Under the pieces are notes generated by a model, which saw nothing but the letters and a program-made list of their open reading frames with translations, searched no databases and had not been told where the DNA came from. Position numbers and translations under genes: made by a program. Below, in pieces: positions 35,239 through 47,278 of a stretch of 64,000 bases of DNA (position 1 is its first letter; every line of letters starts with the position of its first letter). Origin of the DNA: Macrolepiota albuminosa (Eukaryota; Basidiomycota; Agaricomycetes; Agaricales; Agaricaceae); NCBI GenBank assembly GCA_027475525.1, contig JAMWFC010000073.1:831791-895790 (forward strand), in the 5' to 3' direction.

Positions 35239-36665
35239 TATGAGGTGGAAATTGGTGTGGGAAATTGAACGCCCCACATGTGACACACATGATGAGCACC
35301 CACAACAACGTCGAGGCCGATTGCGCCGGGTAATGTGGCGACACTGAAAATCATACTGCTGCCCTGACAGGTTTATAAGTTGCAAGGTCTGTGCCATACA
35401 GAGAATGGTACCCTTCGGGCAATGATGCGACAGGTCCTGACACTAGGGTAAATCTTCTCCCTTGGAAATGGCATGACACATTTCTTTGTTGTCTGTATCC
35501 ACTGTTTATTTGGTTCTGGCAAGTAAGAACTGTCTTCAATAAAATCATCTGTAATCCATACATCGTCAGCCATAGGTTATAGAGCGTGCACAAACTACTG
35601 TTGTCGTCTTGTAACTCCGTATGAGGGCGACCCATGCGGTAGGATTCGAGAATACTTGATGCTGACGTAAGTCAGAACCTTGAAAGACTTTATTGCTTAT
35701 TTCTGTTGTAGCGGGCTCTGTAGTACTAATTCTTCCTTCAGCTACTTTAGAAATATCTCAGGGAGCATCAAGACGACGAAAATTGTTGGCACAGACCAAA
35801 CTCGTCTTTCACAGCATTTATCGCGGTCATGCAAGGTGAAACACCAGCTGGACAAAATGAAGGGCTATGCATGGCATTCTCTACTCAGGGTGGTGTTTCA
35901 CGATGTAAGGCATTTGCTGGGTGAGTTGGAGAACAACACAAGCTCAGTTCTTATGGTTACTGACAAACGTAGTCCTATTCTTGCTTTCCTTTCACCTCGT
36001 GAGGCACAAGACTGTACCTTGACTCTTGTTGTTCTTTGGAGAGGCACACCAGCTTTGTCCGTCACATCTCAGACCGGCAGGATCGATATCGATGGCCGGT
36101 TGGTATCGACACGAGAATTTTGACGATCCCTATTCTACCACTCTCTCCTCCACTCGACCTCCCCACCCTCCCTAAGACTAGGTGTGAGCTTTGTCAAAGA
36201 GGAAAACGGTAACGGTATGTACTAATTCTCTGCTAGCCCGGCATCGAACTAAACAAGCGAAACTCAAAGGGGTCTAACGTTATGCTTCAAGAACGCTCGA
36301 TGCTTACATATTTCGTGCCACTTTCCCGTTTTTCCTCTTTACGATTTAAATTTTCCATTTCACCATTTCACCACTTCAACCCATTCTTCCATATGCATTT
36401 TGCTACTGTTCCATTCTCCCATTCTTCCACTTTCCTCCCTGTCAAAGGATCCTTCCCGATCCCTTTTGGTCCCAAAGGATCCCTTTGTCTCTTTCACTTT
36501 TTTCGAGTGTCTCTTTGTCTAGTCGACATCTTAAAAACTCAGGCTGGAACTTCTTGCATCCACATTCTCATCTACTCCTGATCCAATGACCGTAACAGAA
36601 CCTCTTTGGTTAGTTCACTCTTACTCTCAGTCACATCATTAACCCTACCATATCTATTTTTACAG
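35239..36665. other. Intergenic with repeat fragments
   Basis: A minus-strand frame at 35373-35573 (starts MADDVWITDDFIEDSS) reads like coding sequence of unknown type and lies just upstream of the Hpc2-type gene; it may be a separate fragment. The second arm of the 48-bp inverted repeat is at 36101-36148. Pyrimidine-rich CCATTTCACC repeats fill 36310-36440, and two AAAGGATCC motifs lie near 36445-36485. No complete gene is seen. Confidence 0.4.
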
Positions 36666-37474
36666 AGAAATATATCATGCATGAGGTGAACGCTGACTTG
36701 TGGGATACCAAAGTGGTTGTATTGGAACCTGGTGATGTTTTGTGAGTGGTGTCCTTATATTGCTGCGTAAATAATATAACTGTTCCTGTAGTATCGTGCA
36801 CCCTAATGTGCCACTTTGTGTCATGATATCGGTGTCTTCCATATGTGTTGGAGGTTATTGTTATTTAGTGACCACTCTTGCTGATTCCATTATTGGGATA
36901 TATCACCATTTTGTGGGTAGTCAAACCCTCACAAACATTGATCATGGAACAGCATCTCATTCTATACTAGTTTGTATGCTCACGCATTACTACCACTATA
37001 CAAATAAACTTTTTGAGGGCGACCTAGGTAAGCATATCTGACGTTGACTTCTAATTTTTAGTTTATTAAATTTATTTTTATTTAATTTTAATTTTTTAAT
37101 TTTATTTATTTATTCATTTATTTTTAGACCGGAAGTATCATCATGTGCCAGATTGGGATACCTGGGAAGGTGCCTTGTCTATTTTCTTGCTATGCAATTA
37201 TTTCAAATTGCATAGTGCTCTTATTAATTGGAACTACCCATTCAATACGGACGTCTGCACATTTGAGTCATCTATCAATAACTGCTCGAAGGCCTGCAAA
37301 ATTGTATACTGGTACTTTCTGCTTCATACCTTTCGCAAGCCTGGTGATACTTTGAACAGTTATGATGCATTCCAGACTATTTATTCCGTGTTTTGGCTTG
37401 TCATGCTCACGTGCTTATACTACTTAAGAGAGCCGCTCATGTGTCAGGAATACAAGGCAAGATTGAAGGGCTAG
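36666..37474 (+). pseudogene. JmjC-like protein, C-terminal fragment
   Basis: Three exons can be read: 36666-36741, 36792-37027 and 37128-37474, with GT-AG introns of 50 and 100 bp (the second is a T-rich low-complexity intron). The protein contains DTKVVVLEPGDVF, HPNVPLCVMISVSSIC, GGYCY, and FVGSQTLTNIDH, matching the order in JmjC-like proteins of mushrooms (LEPGD, PNTPH, GGHFY, LTNT). The metal-binding His expected in PNTPH is Leu here (PNVPL). Upstream exons with the rest of the cupin fold were not found. It is probably a non-catalytic fragment or dead gene. The three visible exons stay open to the stop. Confidence 0.5.
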
Positions 37475-40400
37475 GTACCTCTTCAGTTTGGATGGTGGTT
37501 TGCAAATATATACATGACGGGCCTGCATGAGATTATTTTAAAACTATGACAGCCAGTTCTTCTGACTAATCGTTCTATTGGAATGGACCGTCATACACTG
37601 TCAAGAAATATACTTGTGATGCATATGGTGTGCTATAGTCTTGCTGCGTCAGTCTTCTCTTATTGTTTATTCATTTGTATTTACTAGATTGTCCTTACTT
37701 CGATGATCTGGTGTATGGAGCAATGGCATATGAACTCAGATACTCTCTATGATCACAACAATTCTAAGAATAATAACATTTACAAAACCCTTGCATACAG
37801 CAATGAAGACAATTTTAATAATAACTTCAAATCTTGCGTCATAAGTATTTGGAGCGGGGATGGAGCACCGATCTGGACCGTCGAATAGAGGCAGGGGTGC
37901 TGTTTCAAAATGTGGTGAGGGATTTAAAGAGGGTGGTAGTAAATACGAGGAGCCGGGAATGAAAGGTGATGCAGACCGCGGTTTATGGGTGTAGGGACTT
38001 TGGCACCGGACAGGAGCGGTGGGTGGTTTATAAACGAAAGGGCCTGACATAGCGCGAAGTGGGAGCTAAAGTCAAGAGTGAACGTCTTGTGAGAAAATCT
38101 TCAGGCGAGGCAGTCAGTCTTATCTATCTTGGTGCTGCCACCCTCGAAGACCGCGAAAACAACTCAACCAGTGTTCGTGCCTACTGCCCTAGTAATGTCG
38201 TGTATATCATATCTAAGCAGTGACAAGATGGATGAGTGGCAAAGAGGTGGTTAAGGAAAGCAACGCTGTGCCCAAAATCGAGTTTTGATGCACGTGACTG
38301 GACATCCAAAACGAGTAAACGGGGGGTGTATCAAAACACGGAAGACGACATAGTCTTACAGGTAGTGTATATATGGGTATGTATGGTCATAATAACAATG
38401 TCAAGGTACCTTTGACAATGAGATAATAAGATAGATCACGTACCAAAAAATTCGATTATTCCCTGACCCTCTGACGAAGGAAATGACGTCTGACTACGGA
38501 AGGTGACCACATAACTTCATCATAATTACGTATGTCCCTCCACTTGTTTCAACCTTTTTCAATTCAATTCTCTATTACGAATCATACACAAGTTTCACCA
38601 GTACGTATCTACTTATAGTACGACAGACCTGAAGTTCGAGTCATCTTCTTGACCTCGAGCTTCAGGTAAGTTACTCACATACGACTTGTATTACTATCTT
38701 CTTGACCTCGAGCTTCAGCTTCAGCTTCAGATATATCATATTCGTACACAAAATACATCCATTCTGTGACATGCTGCGACACCCTCGAGGGAGGGCGAGG
38801 CTGTAACGAACAAGAGTGGATATGAAAATGAGGGCTGTTGGAATTTGAAGTTTGTGATTTGGAAGGGAAAATATGCAATGCTTCTGACTTCAGCCATGTG
38901 TTCACCATCTCAATACCTGAGCCCTAAGCACATCTGGAGCGTGACCAATGAATGTTGTATCTAGTCGGCCCCAACGTTTTGCACACGGACTGTGCCAGAA
39001 AGGCTAAAACTGTATGTGTATGATGATACAGAGAGAATGAGGAGAAATTAGCTGGTATGAAGCTTCCTGTTTTCTAGAATGATTACTGGTGTGGTACAGA
39101 AATTGTCGGTGACAACAAACATTCTGCTGGACTAACGGAGTGAGCATTGTGTCTGAGCTGAGCTTGGCAAACAGTTACGGGAATGGGCTGAAGAACAGGT
39201 CGCTAACATTTGAAGATTCCGACAATTTCTTTTTTGTATTCTGGGATTTCCATGCGTGTCGTTGTTTCGCGGTTTATCACTTATCAATGAGCTATATATG
39301 TATTGGGTTAAATTACTAATTGGACATTCTTATAATCTGGGCGGATGGCAAAACGCATTCACGACTCGTAGCTTGGCTTAAGGGTTTCTCTGTATCAGGA
39401 GACTTGATTGGAAGTATGTACCACCCATCCTTCCAGCCGGCACCAAGGAATGTCTTAACTAAAAGGGTCGCTTCGTCAACACGTCACTTGATGCGCACTT
39501 CCCTATCATCAAAGCTCAATTCGGGCTCAATTCTCTACCTGAGTCCATGGTCCATCGAGCATTATGCAGGTAGGACATTAAGCTCCATGGTGAACTAGGT
39601 CCGATCGATGTATATCAAATGTCGCATCGCATTTAGTATCTACAACTTCTCTTTGCGAGATGCACACAGGATTTCTTCGACACGAAGAATCGCGGATCCG
39701 GATGTCCAACCAGCATTAATCATCTTCACATATATCTATGAGAGTATAAGTTTCTAGAAATAGACATTCGAATTAGATGAAGGATAGATAAAAAGGGACA
39801 TCTTTGAAGAGGCCTGATGAAGAATAAAATACAGCAAATTAAAGAGAGATAAGTTACAGTCTAAATTTTCCCGTTTACTTCGCTCGAAGGCGTTGACGCT
39901 AGAACTAAATTACATATCGGCAGCGTCATATATCAGGCCAGTGTGGTTCTGCCTGCCCTCTATGTGTTTGGAGGAATGCTGTCAGACTTCCGAGCCAGAA
40001 AAGTGCGCATCGATCGACTCAGTCGCAGTGGCGACCTCGACGTATTCGATACTCGTTTCTTACTTTGCTCCATCGAGACAGACCTTCCTCGAGTATGACA
40101 TCCTGCTGCCGAAGAATGAGCGCTACCGTACGTTCCAATCGGTTACACAAACTAGATCCACTCTTCGTACTGAGTCCTCAAACTGCTTTCCGACTAGGAC
40201 CGAAGCTTTGAATATAGTCTCCACAGTTACGAGATTAGCGTGGACTCACAGAAAAAGACCCTGTGAACGATCAAACAAAGGTCTCCGGGGCAGTCAAATT
40301 TGTTTGTGGGGTCGGCCCTTTGGTTTAGGTAGAATTGTAAGACCAGGTAATCCAGGGAGAATGATAACTAAGGCCCTGATGCCAGCACCAGAATAACAGT

Positions 40401-40499
40401 GTTTGGTCAGAAAAACGGTATGAGAATTGTCTGAGTGACTGTCATGTCACACCTGTGATAATCCGATAATAACACTGCTTTCTCACTCCCTCACTCAAC
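37475..40499. other. Long intergenic stretch, no supported gene
   Basis: Frames at 38675 (minus), 39320 (plus) and 39893 (plus, 167 codons) lack any domain sign or splice context. A 23-bp direct repeat lies at 38643-38665 and 38696-38718 (core TTGACCTCGAGCTTCAG), followed by AGCTTC triplet-like repeats. The remainder looks like ordinary low-copy DNA. Confidence 0.4.
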
Positions 40500-41153
40500 A
40501 TGTATCCGCAAACCCTGCTTGAAATGTTTAACGCTGTTCCGCTGAACTCAAAGGATGACAATGCGTGGAATGGCCCTTGGAACGCACTCTTGACCCATTT
40601 CTTCCCCATGGAACAAGGCTGGGAAGTCACACCTAAGGTAGGATACGGATCTGAAGGAGCTCTCACTTATCACCTTTAGGTTTCATCACCTTGGTCTATG
40701 GTGCCAATCGATCTCGCTGTAAACTATGTCATTAGCTATAACAATGCGGCAATCCTTGCTATGTATGTCAAGGTCAAGCCATTCGACCAACTCGAGGTAC
40801 TTACGGCTCGAGCTGAGGCCCATGAACAAATGCGTCGCCAGATTGGTGATTACTTCAAACTTGCCCCGCCGACTTTCATTGGTCTCAGCGCGTTCGGGCA
40901 TATGGCATGCAAATACGAGCTCATGAAGACTACGCACGTCACACCTCATATGTTGTCAAGGTCTCTGCAACACCTTAGCGACACTGTGCCTGAGGAGTAT
41001 TGGGATCTGGACTTGAAGACTGAAGAAGGGTGCCATTGAATGATGGCTATCATTGAACAGGTTAAAAATATGGTTCTCGCTGAAGGTATGTGTAAACGCA
41101 ATTTTGCTACTCTCATTCAATGAGATTCTTGATCAGCCGCCAAAGGTGCCTAA
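40500..41153 (+). pseudogene. Conserved Agaricomycete orphan protein with one nonsense codon
   Basis: Exons 40500-40637, 40680-41085 and 41137-41153 fit GT-AG introns of 42 and 51 bp. The protein has FFPMEQGWEVTPK at the first junction, then SPWSMVPIDLAVNY, AILAMYVKVKPFDQL, ARAEAHEQMRRQI and VPEEYWDLDLKTEEG, and ends with KNMVLAEAAKGA. Mushroom genomes carry many orphan proteins of this layout; the alternating strands and YVKVKP-like motif recall nuclease-like folds, but no function is established. A TGA at 41037-41039 interrupts the frame four codons before AIIEQVKN, where the reading resumes intact. It is either a pseudogene or a recent loss, about 200 residues. Confidence 0.6.
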
Positions 41154-42073
41154 GTCAACAGCTGTCCACGACACAGATAAGGCACCTTCACAATGCTGCA
41201 TGACTTGAGCTTTTCTGCTATGTACATCTACTCTGTTTCAGTTTCGAAGTTGTCCATACATCACGTCTATATATGACAGTCTTACAAACTCCAAGAGATT
41301 GATTTTGAATACATGACATTGAGTTACTTTCACGAGTTGTTTGAGTGCTCGACATCTTGAATAGGGAAAGGGAAAAAAAAAACATAAATTAATTATAAAA
41401 ACTACAAAAATTGAGGCGTGGGACTATCATACATCTCGACCTACATCACAGGCTGTCCTGGTGTTGTCAGCCCAAGTCCCTGAAGCGAGTGATTCGAGAG
41501 TGAAGGTGTGAAAAGCCATGACACCAGAGAGCATGACATGTATTGCACACTAGTACGCCAATACAATACAATACAATTACATGTATCTACGGGAGCTTCT
41601 CGAGCCCCTACACATGAGCATCAAAGAACACAAAGAACAAACAAACAAACAAGTAGCTATATATTTATTCAATACGGAACCTGGAATGTGGAATGGGAGG
41701 GATAAAGAACGGTAGTGAGGGAACTATACGGACAGTATCAAGTATGTCAACACTCACAGAAGAGGGCGGGCAGGTGCACGACAAACAGGAAAGAGTGGGA
41801 GGGAGGATACATACGAAAGAATGAAAGGGATAGGTTACATATAGCGACAGATGAGCGTGATCGGATGGCTTTTCTACAACTGTGGTGGGGACGAGGAGGG
41901 TAGAGGAAATGTATGAGTACGACATAAATTAAAATTCTCAATTAAAGCGCGTTGTAAACAGTTTGACGAAAAAAGGAGAGACAAGCAAGCTATTAAAAAG
42001 ATCAGGTGTGTAGAGAGAGTGGGACAGTACGCAGTCATCTGTTGGTTCGTGCTCGGCATCAAGCATTAGCGAT
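41154..42073. other. Intergenic, no gene seen
   Basis: The stretch contains poly-A runs near 41370-41400, a short AATACAATAC repeat near 41560, and AAAC repeats near 41640. Frames on both strands are shadows of pyrimidine-rich sequence. It probably includes the 3' flanks of the orphan gene and of the gene ending at 42074. Confidence 0.35.
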
Positions 42074-42522
42074 CTACAGAAGGTTGAGCAAGGGCAACAC
42101 TGAAAAACGAAACATATTCACCTTTAAAGCTCTCGGCCTCTCAACTTCTTCATAATGACTCCCACGATCATTGCCCGTGTGGTCATGTCGGTATGGCTGG
42201 TTGTACAAATGGTCTGCATACCCGCCATATGCATCATGTTCGTCGGAAGGGTTGTGGTTCAACGATATACCACGCTGCAGCGTAACGGCACTGGGACCAG
42301 GCACAGGGCTAGGATCAAGACCGGCAGTTTCAAGAAGCTGATGTTCTGGCAATGTGGCCTGTGGGCGGTAATATGGCTGTTCTTTCTGTTCATGTCCCTG
42401 CAATGGAGACGGATACTGCGAGTTATATGTGGTGTCCTGTGGATGAGAATGTGCCTGGGCATGATCTGCATATACCTGGGCCTGCTGCGGATGCTCATAC
42501 GCAATGGCAGGAGGGTATGTGT

Positions 42523-42732
42523 TGTTGAGTACTTACAGTATAATGAGGACCACCCCAGCGCACGTGACCTTACTATAAAATTTCACCCCTAGTGTTGTTG
42601 TCTTCTTTATTCTGAAGTTCAACGACACTAGGTATGTATCCTTACATTACACAATGATATTTATTCTGAAGTTCAATGACACTAGTACATTTGGTGTCTG
42701 TCTGTAGCCGCTGCATATAACTTGCTGCCACA
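42523..42732 (+). repeat. 5' LTR of the Copia element
   Basis: It starts TGTTGAGTAC and ends GCTGCCACA. It contains two copies of TTTATTCTGAAGTTCAA followed by CACTAG, about 50 bp apart. It differs from the 3' LTR at six positions, all transitions. Confidence 0.96.
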
Positions 42733-42895
42733 GGTTATGGGCCCTGGCCCTCACAGACTAACACCGAAGATAGAATTGGAATTGAATACCGCTCCGCATA
42801 CAAACATAGTAGTGCTACATAATTCCCCATTCCCCATTTGCTCAATAATTGCACAACTTCTCACACGCACACTATAATTGGTCTCCCTGCCTATC

Positions 42896-45800
42896 ATGGA
42901 CGACACCAATCATATGATGCGATCACCGATGGAGAAGCTCAGCATTATCAAATATGCAGAGTGGGAGAAGGCCATGTTTGGCCGCCTAATGTCGGTGGGA
43001 GGAGCACGGATAGTAACAGGCAAAGAAGTTCCACCCCTTCTTGAACCCACTAATCCCACCTCGATTGTGGCTTGGAACTTGTATCTTCTGAGAAGTGACC
43101 GTGCCACTGGTGAAATATACCAATGGTTAGATGAAGGTAACAAGATCCACGTTGACAATATATGAGATAAGCCATCACTTATGTGGACCAAGCTCCGTGA
43201 GGTTCACTCAAAGTCGGCACCAAATGCACGTTTCAATTTGCTGAGCGATCTCTTCAACATATGACTGCATGATGGCGAGGCTTTGACTCAGCTCTGCATG
43301 CGAGTAAAAGGTACAATGCAATGTATTCATTCTCTCCGACCACCATTGGGCTTCAAATCAGATGAAACAGTCAGACCTGGGTATACTCTGGAAATGCTCG
43401 ATGACGAGCTGTGCTCCATGGCTATGTTGTGAGCTCTTCTATGTGATGAGTATGCACCATTCATTTCATCAGTCTTGATGCTCAGCTCTTTGACGAATGA
43501 TGCTGTGGAAGAAGCATTTCAGACAGAAGAAGTGCAATGCACAGCCACTGCCAAGAAGACTGCTGCTGTGGCTGCAGCCTATGTAATCAAGTGCTATTTA
43601 TATGATGGCAAACACAAGATTATTGATTGCCCTGTCCTTCAAAATGCTTGCACGCATGTCAAAAAGGACAACAACACCTCTTAATCTAAAAAGAGAGGAG
43701 GGTGCAGAGGAAATGCTGCTGCCAAGGCGACAAACACACCAAAGATTGAGGAGGGTTGCGACGGTCCTGCTGTCAAGGCTGAAGCTGCAGTTTGTAGATC
43801 TTCTTTGTCAGTTGCCATCCCTTCTGACAACATGTGGAACACAGACTTGGGCACCATGAGTTCTATGACACCACATCGTGAATGGTTTTTACCGGACTCC
43901 TTCAAGCCTTTCAGAGCACTGATACGCCTTGCCAACAGTGTGACAGTGTACTCGGCAGGAAAAGGATCAGTCAGATTTAGACCATGAGAAAGGGATCAAG
44001 ATGGGAGACCTCTCAATGATGTTATTTTCACCGATGTTTTATTTGTACCCAAATTAATCAACAATCTGCTGTCAATTACTATGCTTGCTGTACGCCATGG
44101 TTTTGTTGTGATCTTCTATGAATGCAAAGTACTATTCTCCATCAATGATGAACTGGTGTTCACTGCAACAGTCGACAAGACCCTGACATCATTCTTGGAT
44201 AGAGAGACTCTCATCTCATCACCGACTCATGCTGCAAATGTGTTGTACGTCAGACCAATATCTTTCACTAAGATTGACAGGTCTCTTCTGCATTGGAGAA
44301 TGTGCCACCTTGGAGCAGACAGGCTGGAACAACTGATAAAAGAAGGCCTTATGCATGATCTAAAGATATTGTCTGATACACCGCTACCATGCATATGCGA
44401 ACCATGCCTTCAAGAGAAGCAGCACCATGTACCATTCCCATGTGCTGCCGATAGAGCACCAGAAGTACTCAGGAGAGTATTCAGTGACATACATGGTCTG
44501 ATGCAAGTTGGAGGCCATCAGTCAAATTGCAAGTGGTGGATCACATTTGTTGATGACAGTATGAGATGGATGGAAGTGTGCAACATGTACCAAAAAAGCA
44601 ACGCTTTGAGCACCTTTAAGACTTACAAGGCTCAGGTTGAGCGCTATGCAGAAAAGGCTATTAAATGCATCTATTTTGACAAAGGAGGAGAGTATACATC
44701 TCATGACTTCATGAACTACTGCAGGTCTGAGGAAATATGTGTTGAGTTTACAAACACTGCTATGCCTCAGCAAAATGGAGTGGCTGAACAAATGAACATG
44801 ACTATTGAAGAGAGCATTATGTCTATGCTGTTAAAGACGAACTTGCCACCAAGCTTCTGGACATATGCGCTAAGCACATACCGGCATGTCTATAACCACT
44901 GTCCCATGTCAGCCCTGCCACATGACATGACACCATTCAAGGTGTACAAAGGCAAGAAGCCATGTATTTGGCTGTGCTGCATATGTACATTCAGTGGGAG
45001 ATGTTCCACGTTTGGTGGAAGCTCAACCTGTGCGACCACCACATCAGCTACAAGCTTTGCCTCCACCATAACAGCTGAGTCAGCATACACAAATACCTAC
45101 TCGAGGTCCAAATGTGGACTACTAAGATACTATACAGTGCCAAAGCAACTGTGAATCACCTCTAGTTCAGGAATCCCCACTACCACTACTATCCTCACCG
45201 TACCCTGAGGAACCACCAGTGCAGCCCCTGTGGGAAATCAACATGGGCAATGTTGATAACCATGGGGAGCAGGAGGTAGACCTCGCACTCAACCTCCACT
45301 CAGACAAGGCCTTACTTCAAGCCGGCCATGCTTTTGTTGAGCATGGTATGGATATTGGCGGTTACGGTGTAGTACATGCTAACCTGGCATCAGCATTCAA
45401 GGTCAGTGTGCACGATATAAATCCACGATCATATCGTGAGGCAATGGTGAGTGACAATGCAGCCAAATGGCACAAAACAATGGTCGAAAAAATGAATGCA
45501 CTCAAAGACAACGGCATGTGGCGTGCGGTATATCTGCCTGTCAGAAAAAGAGCCATCGGTTTAAGGTGGGTGTTTAAGGTAAAATACTGACCAGATGGTG
45601 CCATCAAACATTTCAAGGCTCGTGTTGTAGCCCAGGGATTTAGTCAGCAGCCTGGTGTGGACTTTGACAAGATGTTTGCCCCAACGGCATGGTGGGTGGC
45701 AGTGCAAACTGTGCTGGCTTTGGCAGCTGCTGAAGACATGCACCTTGAATCTGTTGACATCTCGTCAGCATTTTTGCATGGCATAATTGATACAGAATTT

Positions 45801-47041
45801 TACAAGAAGTTCCCGGAGGGGTTTGCAGACAAGGTCCCTGCAGATGTCCAGCGCAAGCCTGGGGAGGGTGATGCTTGTGCCAAATTAGAGCGAGGGATAT
45901 ATGGGCTATGTCAAGATGTGAATCTATGGAATAAGCATCTCCATCAGGTCCTGGTAAAGATAGGATTCACTCGGATTGCATCAGACCCGTGTGTCTATGT
46001 CTATCTTCAAGACAATGTCTGTATCATCATCCCTATCAATGTCAACAACATGACTCTTGCATCTCAATCCCGCACAGCAATCCTCAAGGTGATCAATGAG
46101 CTGTGTAAGTATTTCAAGCTACGCCATCTCGGTCCCACCACTGGCCTGCTGGGCATTTCTGTTACGCACGATTGGGCTCAGCGCAAATTATGGATTGATC
46201 AGAGGACCTACGCCATAAAGGTGCTCCCACGCTTTGATATGCTCGACAGCAAAGCCGTCGCCACACCTTTAGACCCTGGCACTCGTCTCTCAAAAGCAGA
46301 TTTCCCTTAGTCACCTGAAAAAGCTGAAGCGATGCGCTCCATTCCTTATATCCAGGCAACAGGTGCTCTATTATACCTTGCGATGTGCACATGGCTGGAC
46401 ATTACATATGCGGTCGGCGTGTTGTGTCAATTTAACGCATGTGTGGATCGAAGCATTGAAAGGCAGTAAAACATTAAATAAGATACATTTGGGGTACACT
46501 GGACTACAAAATTGAGTATTCTGTGGAGGCAGCCTCCTCCCCTCTCTCCCCTTTCATCTCCTATGCCAATGCAGACCACGGCGGCAGCATTGACACTGGA
46601 TGCTTGACTACCAGCTCTATACTCGTTATTGCTGGTGGTGCTGTGAGTTGGATGTCGAAGTTGCAATCAATCGTTGCTCTCTCTAGCACCGAGGTGGAGT
46701 TTGTTGCCGTGAGCAAAACAGGGCACAAGCTTTGTTCGCTACAGAATTTCTTAGCTGACATTGGTATACCTCAGTTGATGCTGCTCACACTAAACCTTGA
46801 CAACCAGTCTGCAATACTGGTCTCCAAGCAACCTGAGCACATGGGCCGCCTCAAGCACCTTGACAGGCACTGGTTTTGGCTCTGTCAGGCCATCTATGAT
46901 GGGAAGATTAGGCCAGTCTACATTCCTTCTGAGGATATGGTCACTGACCTGCTCACCAAACCTTTGACATGTGACGCCGTTGACAAACTTCAAAGGAGAA
47001 TGGGGATCGTGGATGAATTCTCCAGGTCAGATCTCCGGTGA
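42896..47041 (+). pseudogene. Copia Gag-Pol polyprotein with stops
   Basis: From ATG 42896 one reading frame runs to about 45000 with stops at 43163, near 43261, near 43430, 43682 and 43985. The Gag zinc knuckle reads CYLYDGKHKIIDC, with the second Cys changed to Tyr. The protease site is NTDLGT instead of DSGAT. Integrase has HWRMCH ... CEPC and the acidic triad (FSDIHG, YFDKGGEYTS, QNGVAEQ). RT (45219-46310) has a stop at 45588, VDISSAFLHG, and the catalytic YVDD box changed to NVNN near 46038. RNase H (46523-47041; YANADHGG, ALSSTEVEF) lies in another frame. The element therefore lost protease and RT activity in addition to the stops. Confidence 0.9.
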
Positions 47042-47056
47042 TGCTGCGGGCACTCC

Positions 47057-47068
47057 GTCAGGTGGGAG
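47057..47068 (+). promoter_or_regulatory. Polypurine tract of the Copia element
   Basis: GGTGGGAG directly precedes the TG of the 3' LTR, the expected position of the plus-strand primer. Confidence 0.75.
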
Positions 47069-47278
47069 TGTTGAGTACTTACAGTATAATGAGGACCACC
47101 CCAGCGCACGTGACCTTACTATAAAATTTCACCTCTAGTGTTGTTGTCTTCTTTATTCTGAAGTTCAACAACACTAGGTATGTATCCTTACATTACACAA
47201 TGATATTTATTCTGAAGTTCAACGACACTAGTATATTTGGTGTCTGTCTGTAGCCACTGCGTATAACTTGCTGCCACA
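47069..47278 (+). repeat. 3' LTR of the Copia element
   Basis: It has the same 210-bp length and ends as the 5' LTR. Of the six differences, four fall at CpG or former CpG positions, consistent with deamination. It is followed by TGTGT. Confidence 0.96.

Larger units (their letters stand above)
42523..47278 (+). mobile_element. Full-length Ty1/Copia element with target duplication TGTGT
   Basis: The element is 4756 bp with 210-bp LTRs at both ends. It is flanked by a perfect 5-bp duplication TGTGT (42518-42522 and 47279-47283). Order is LTR, Gag, protease, integrase, RT, RNase H, polypurine tract, LTR, which is the Copia order (integrase before RT). It lies in a host-gene tail on the opposite strand. 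The coding region carries stops and a frameshift, so the copy is inactive. A tract after the 5' LTR (GGTTATGGGCCC) is in primer-binding-site position. Confidence 0.96.

Noticed and set aside
38640..38740. CRISPR-like or satellite array
   Set aside because: Only two 23-bp copies with one spacer and AGCTTC slippage; not an array.
39893..40396. 167-codon plus-strand frame
   Set aside because: Its residue pattern shows no motif, and no neighbouring exon or homologue could be recognised; length alone is weak evidence.
41360..41400. Poly-A tail of a processed retrogene or LINE
   Set aside because: The A-run is short, no LINE or spliced copy lies upstream, and no target duplication was found.
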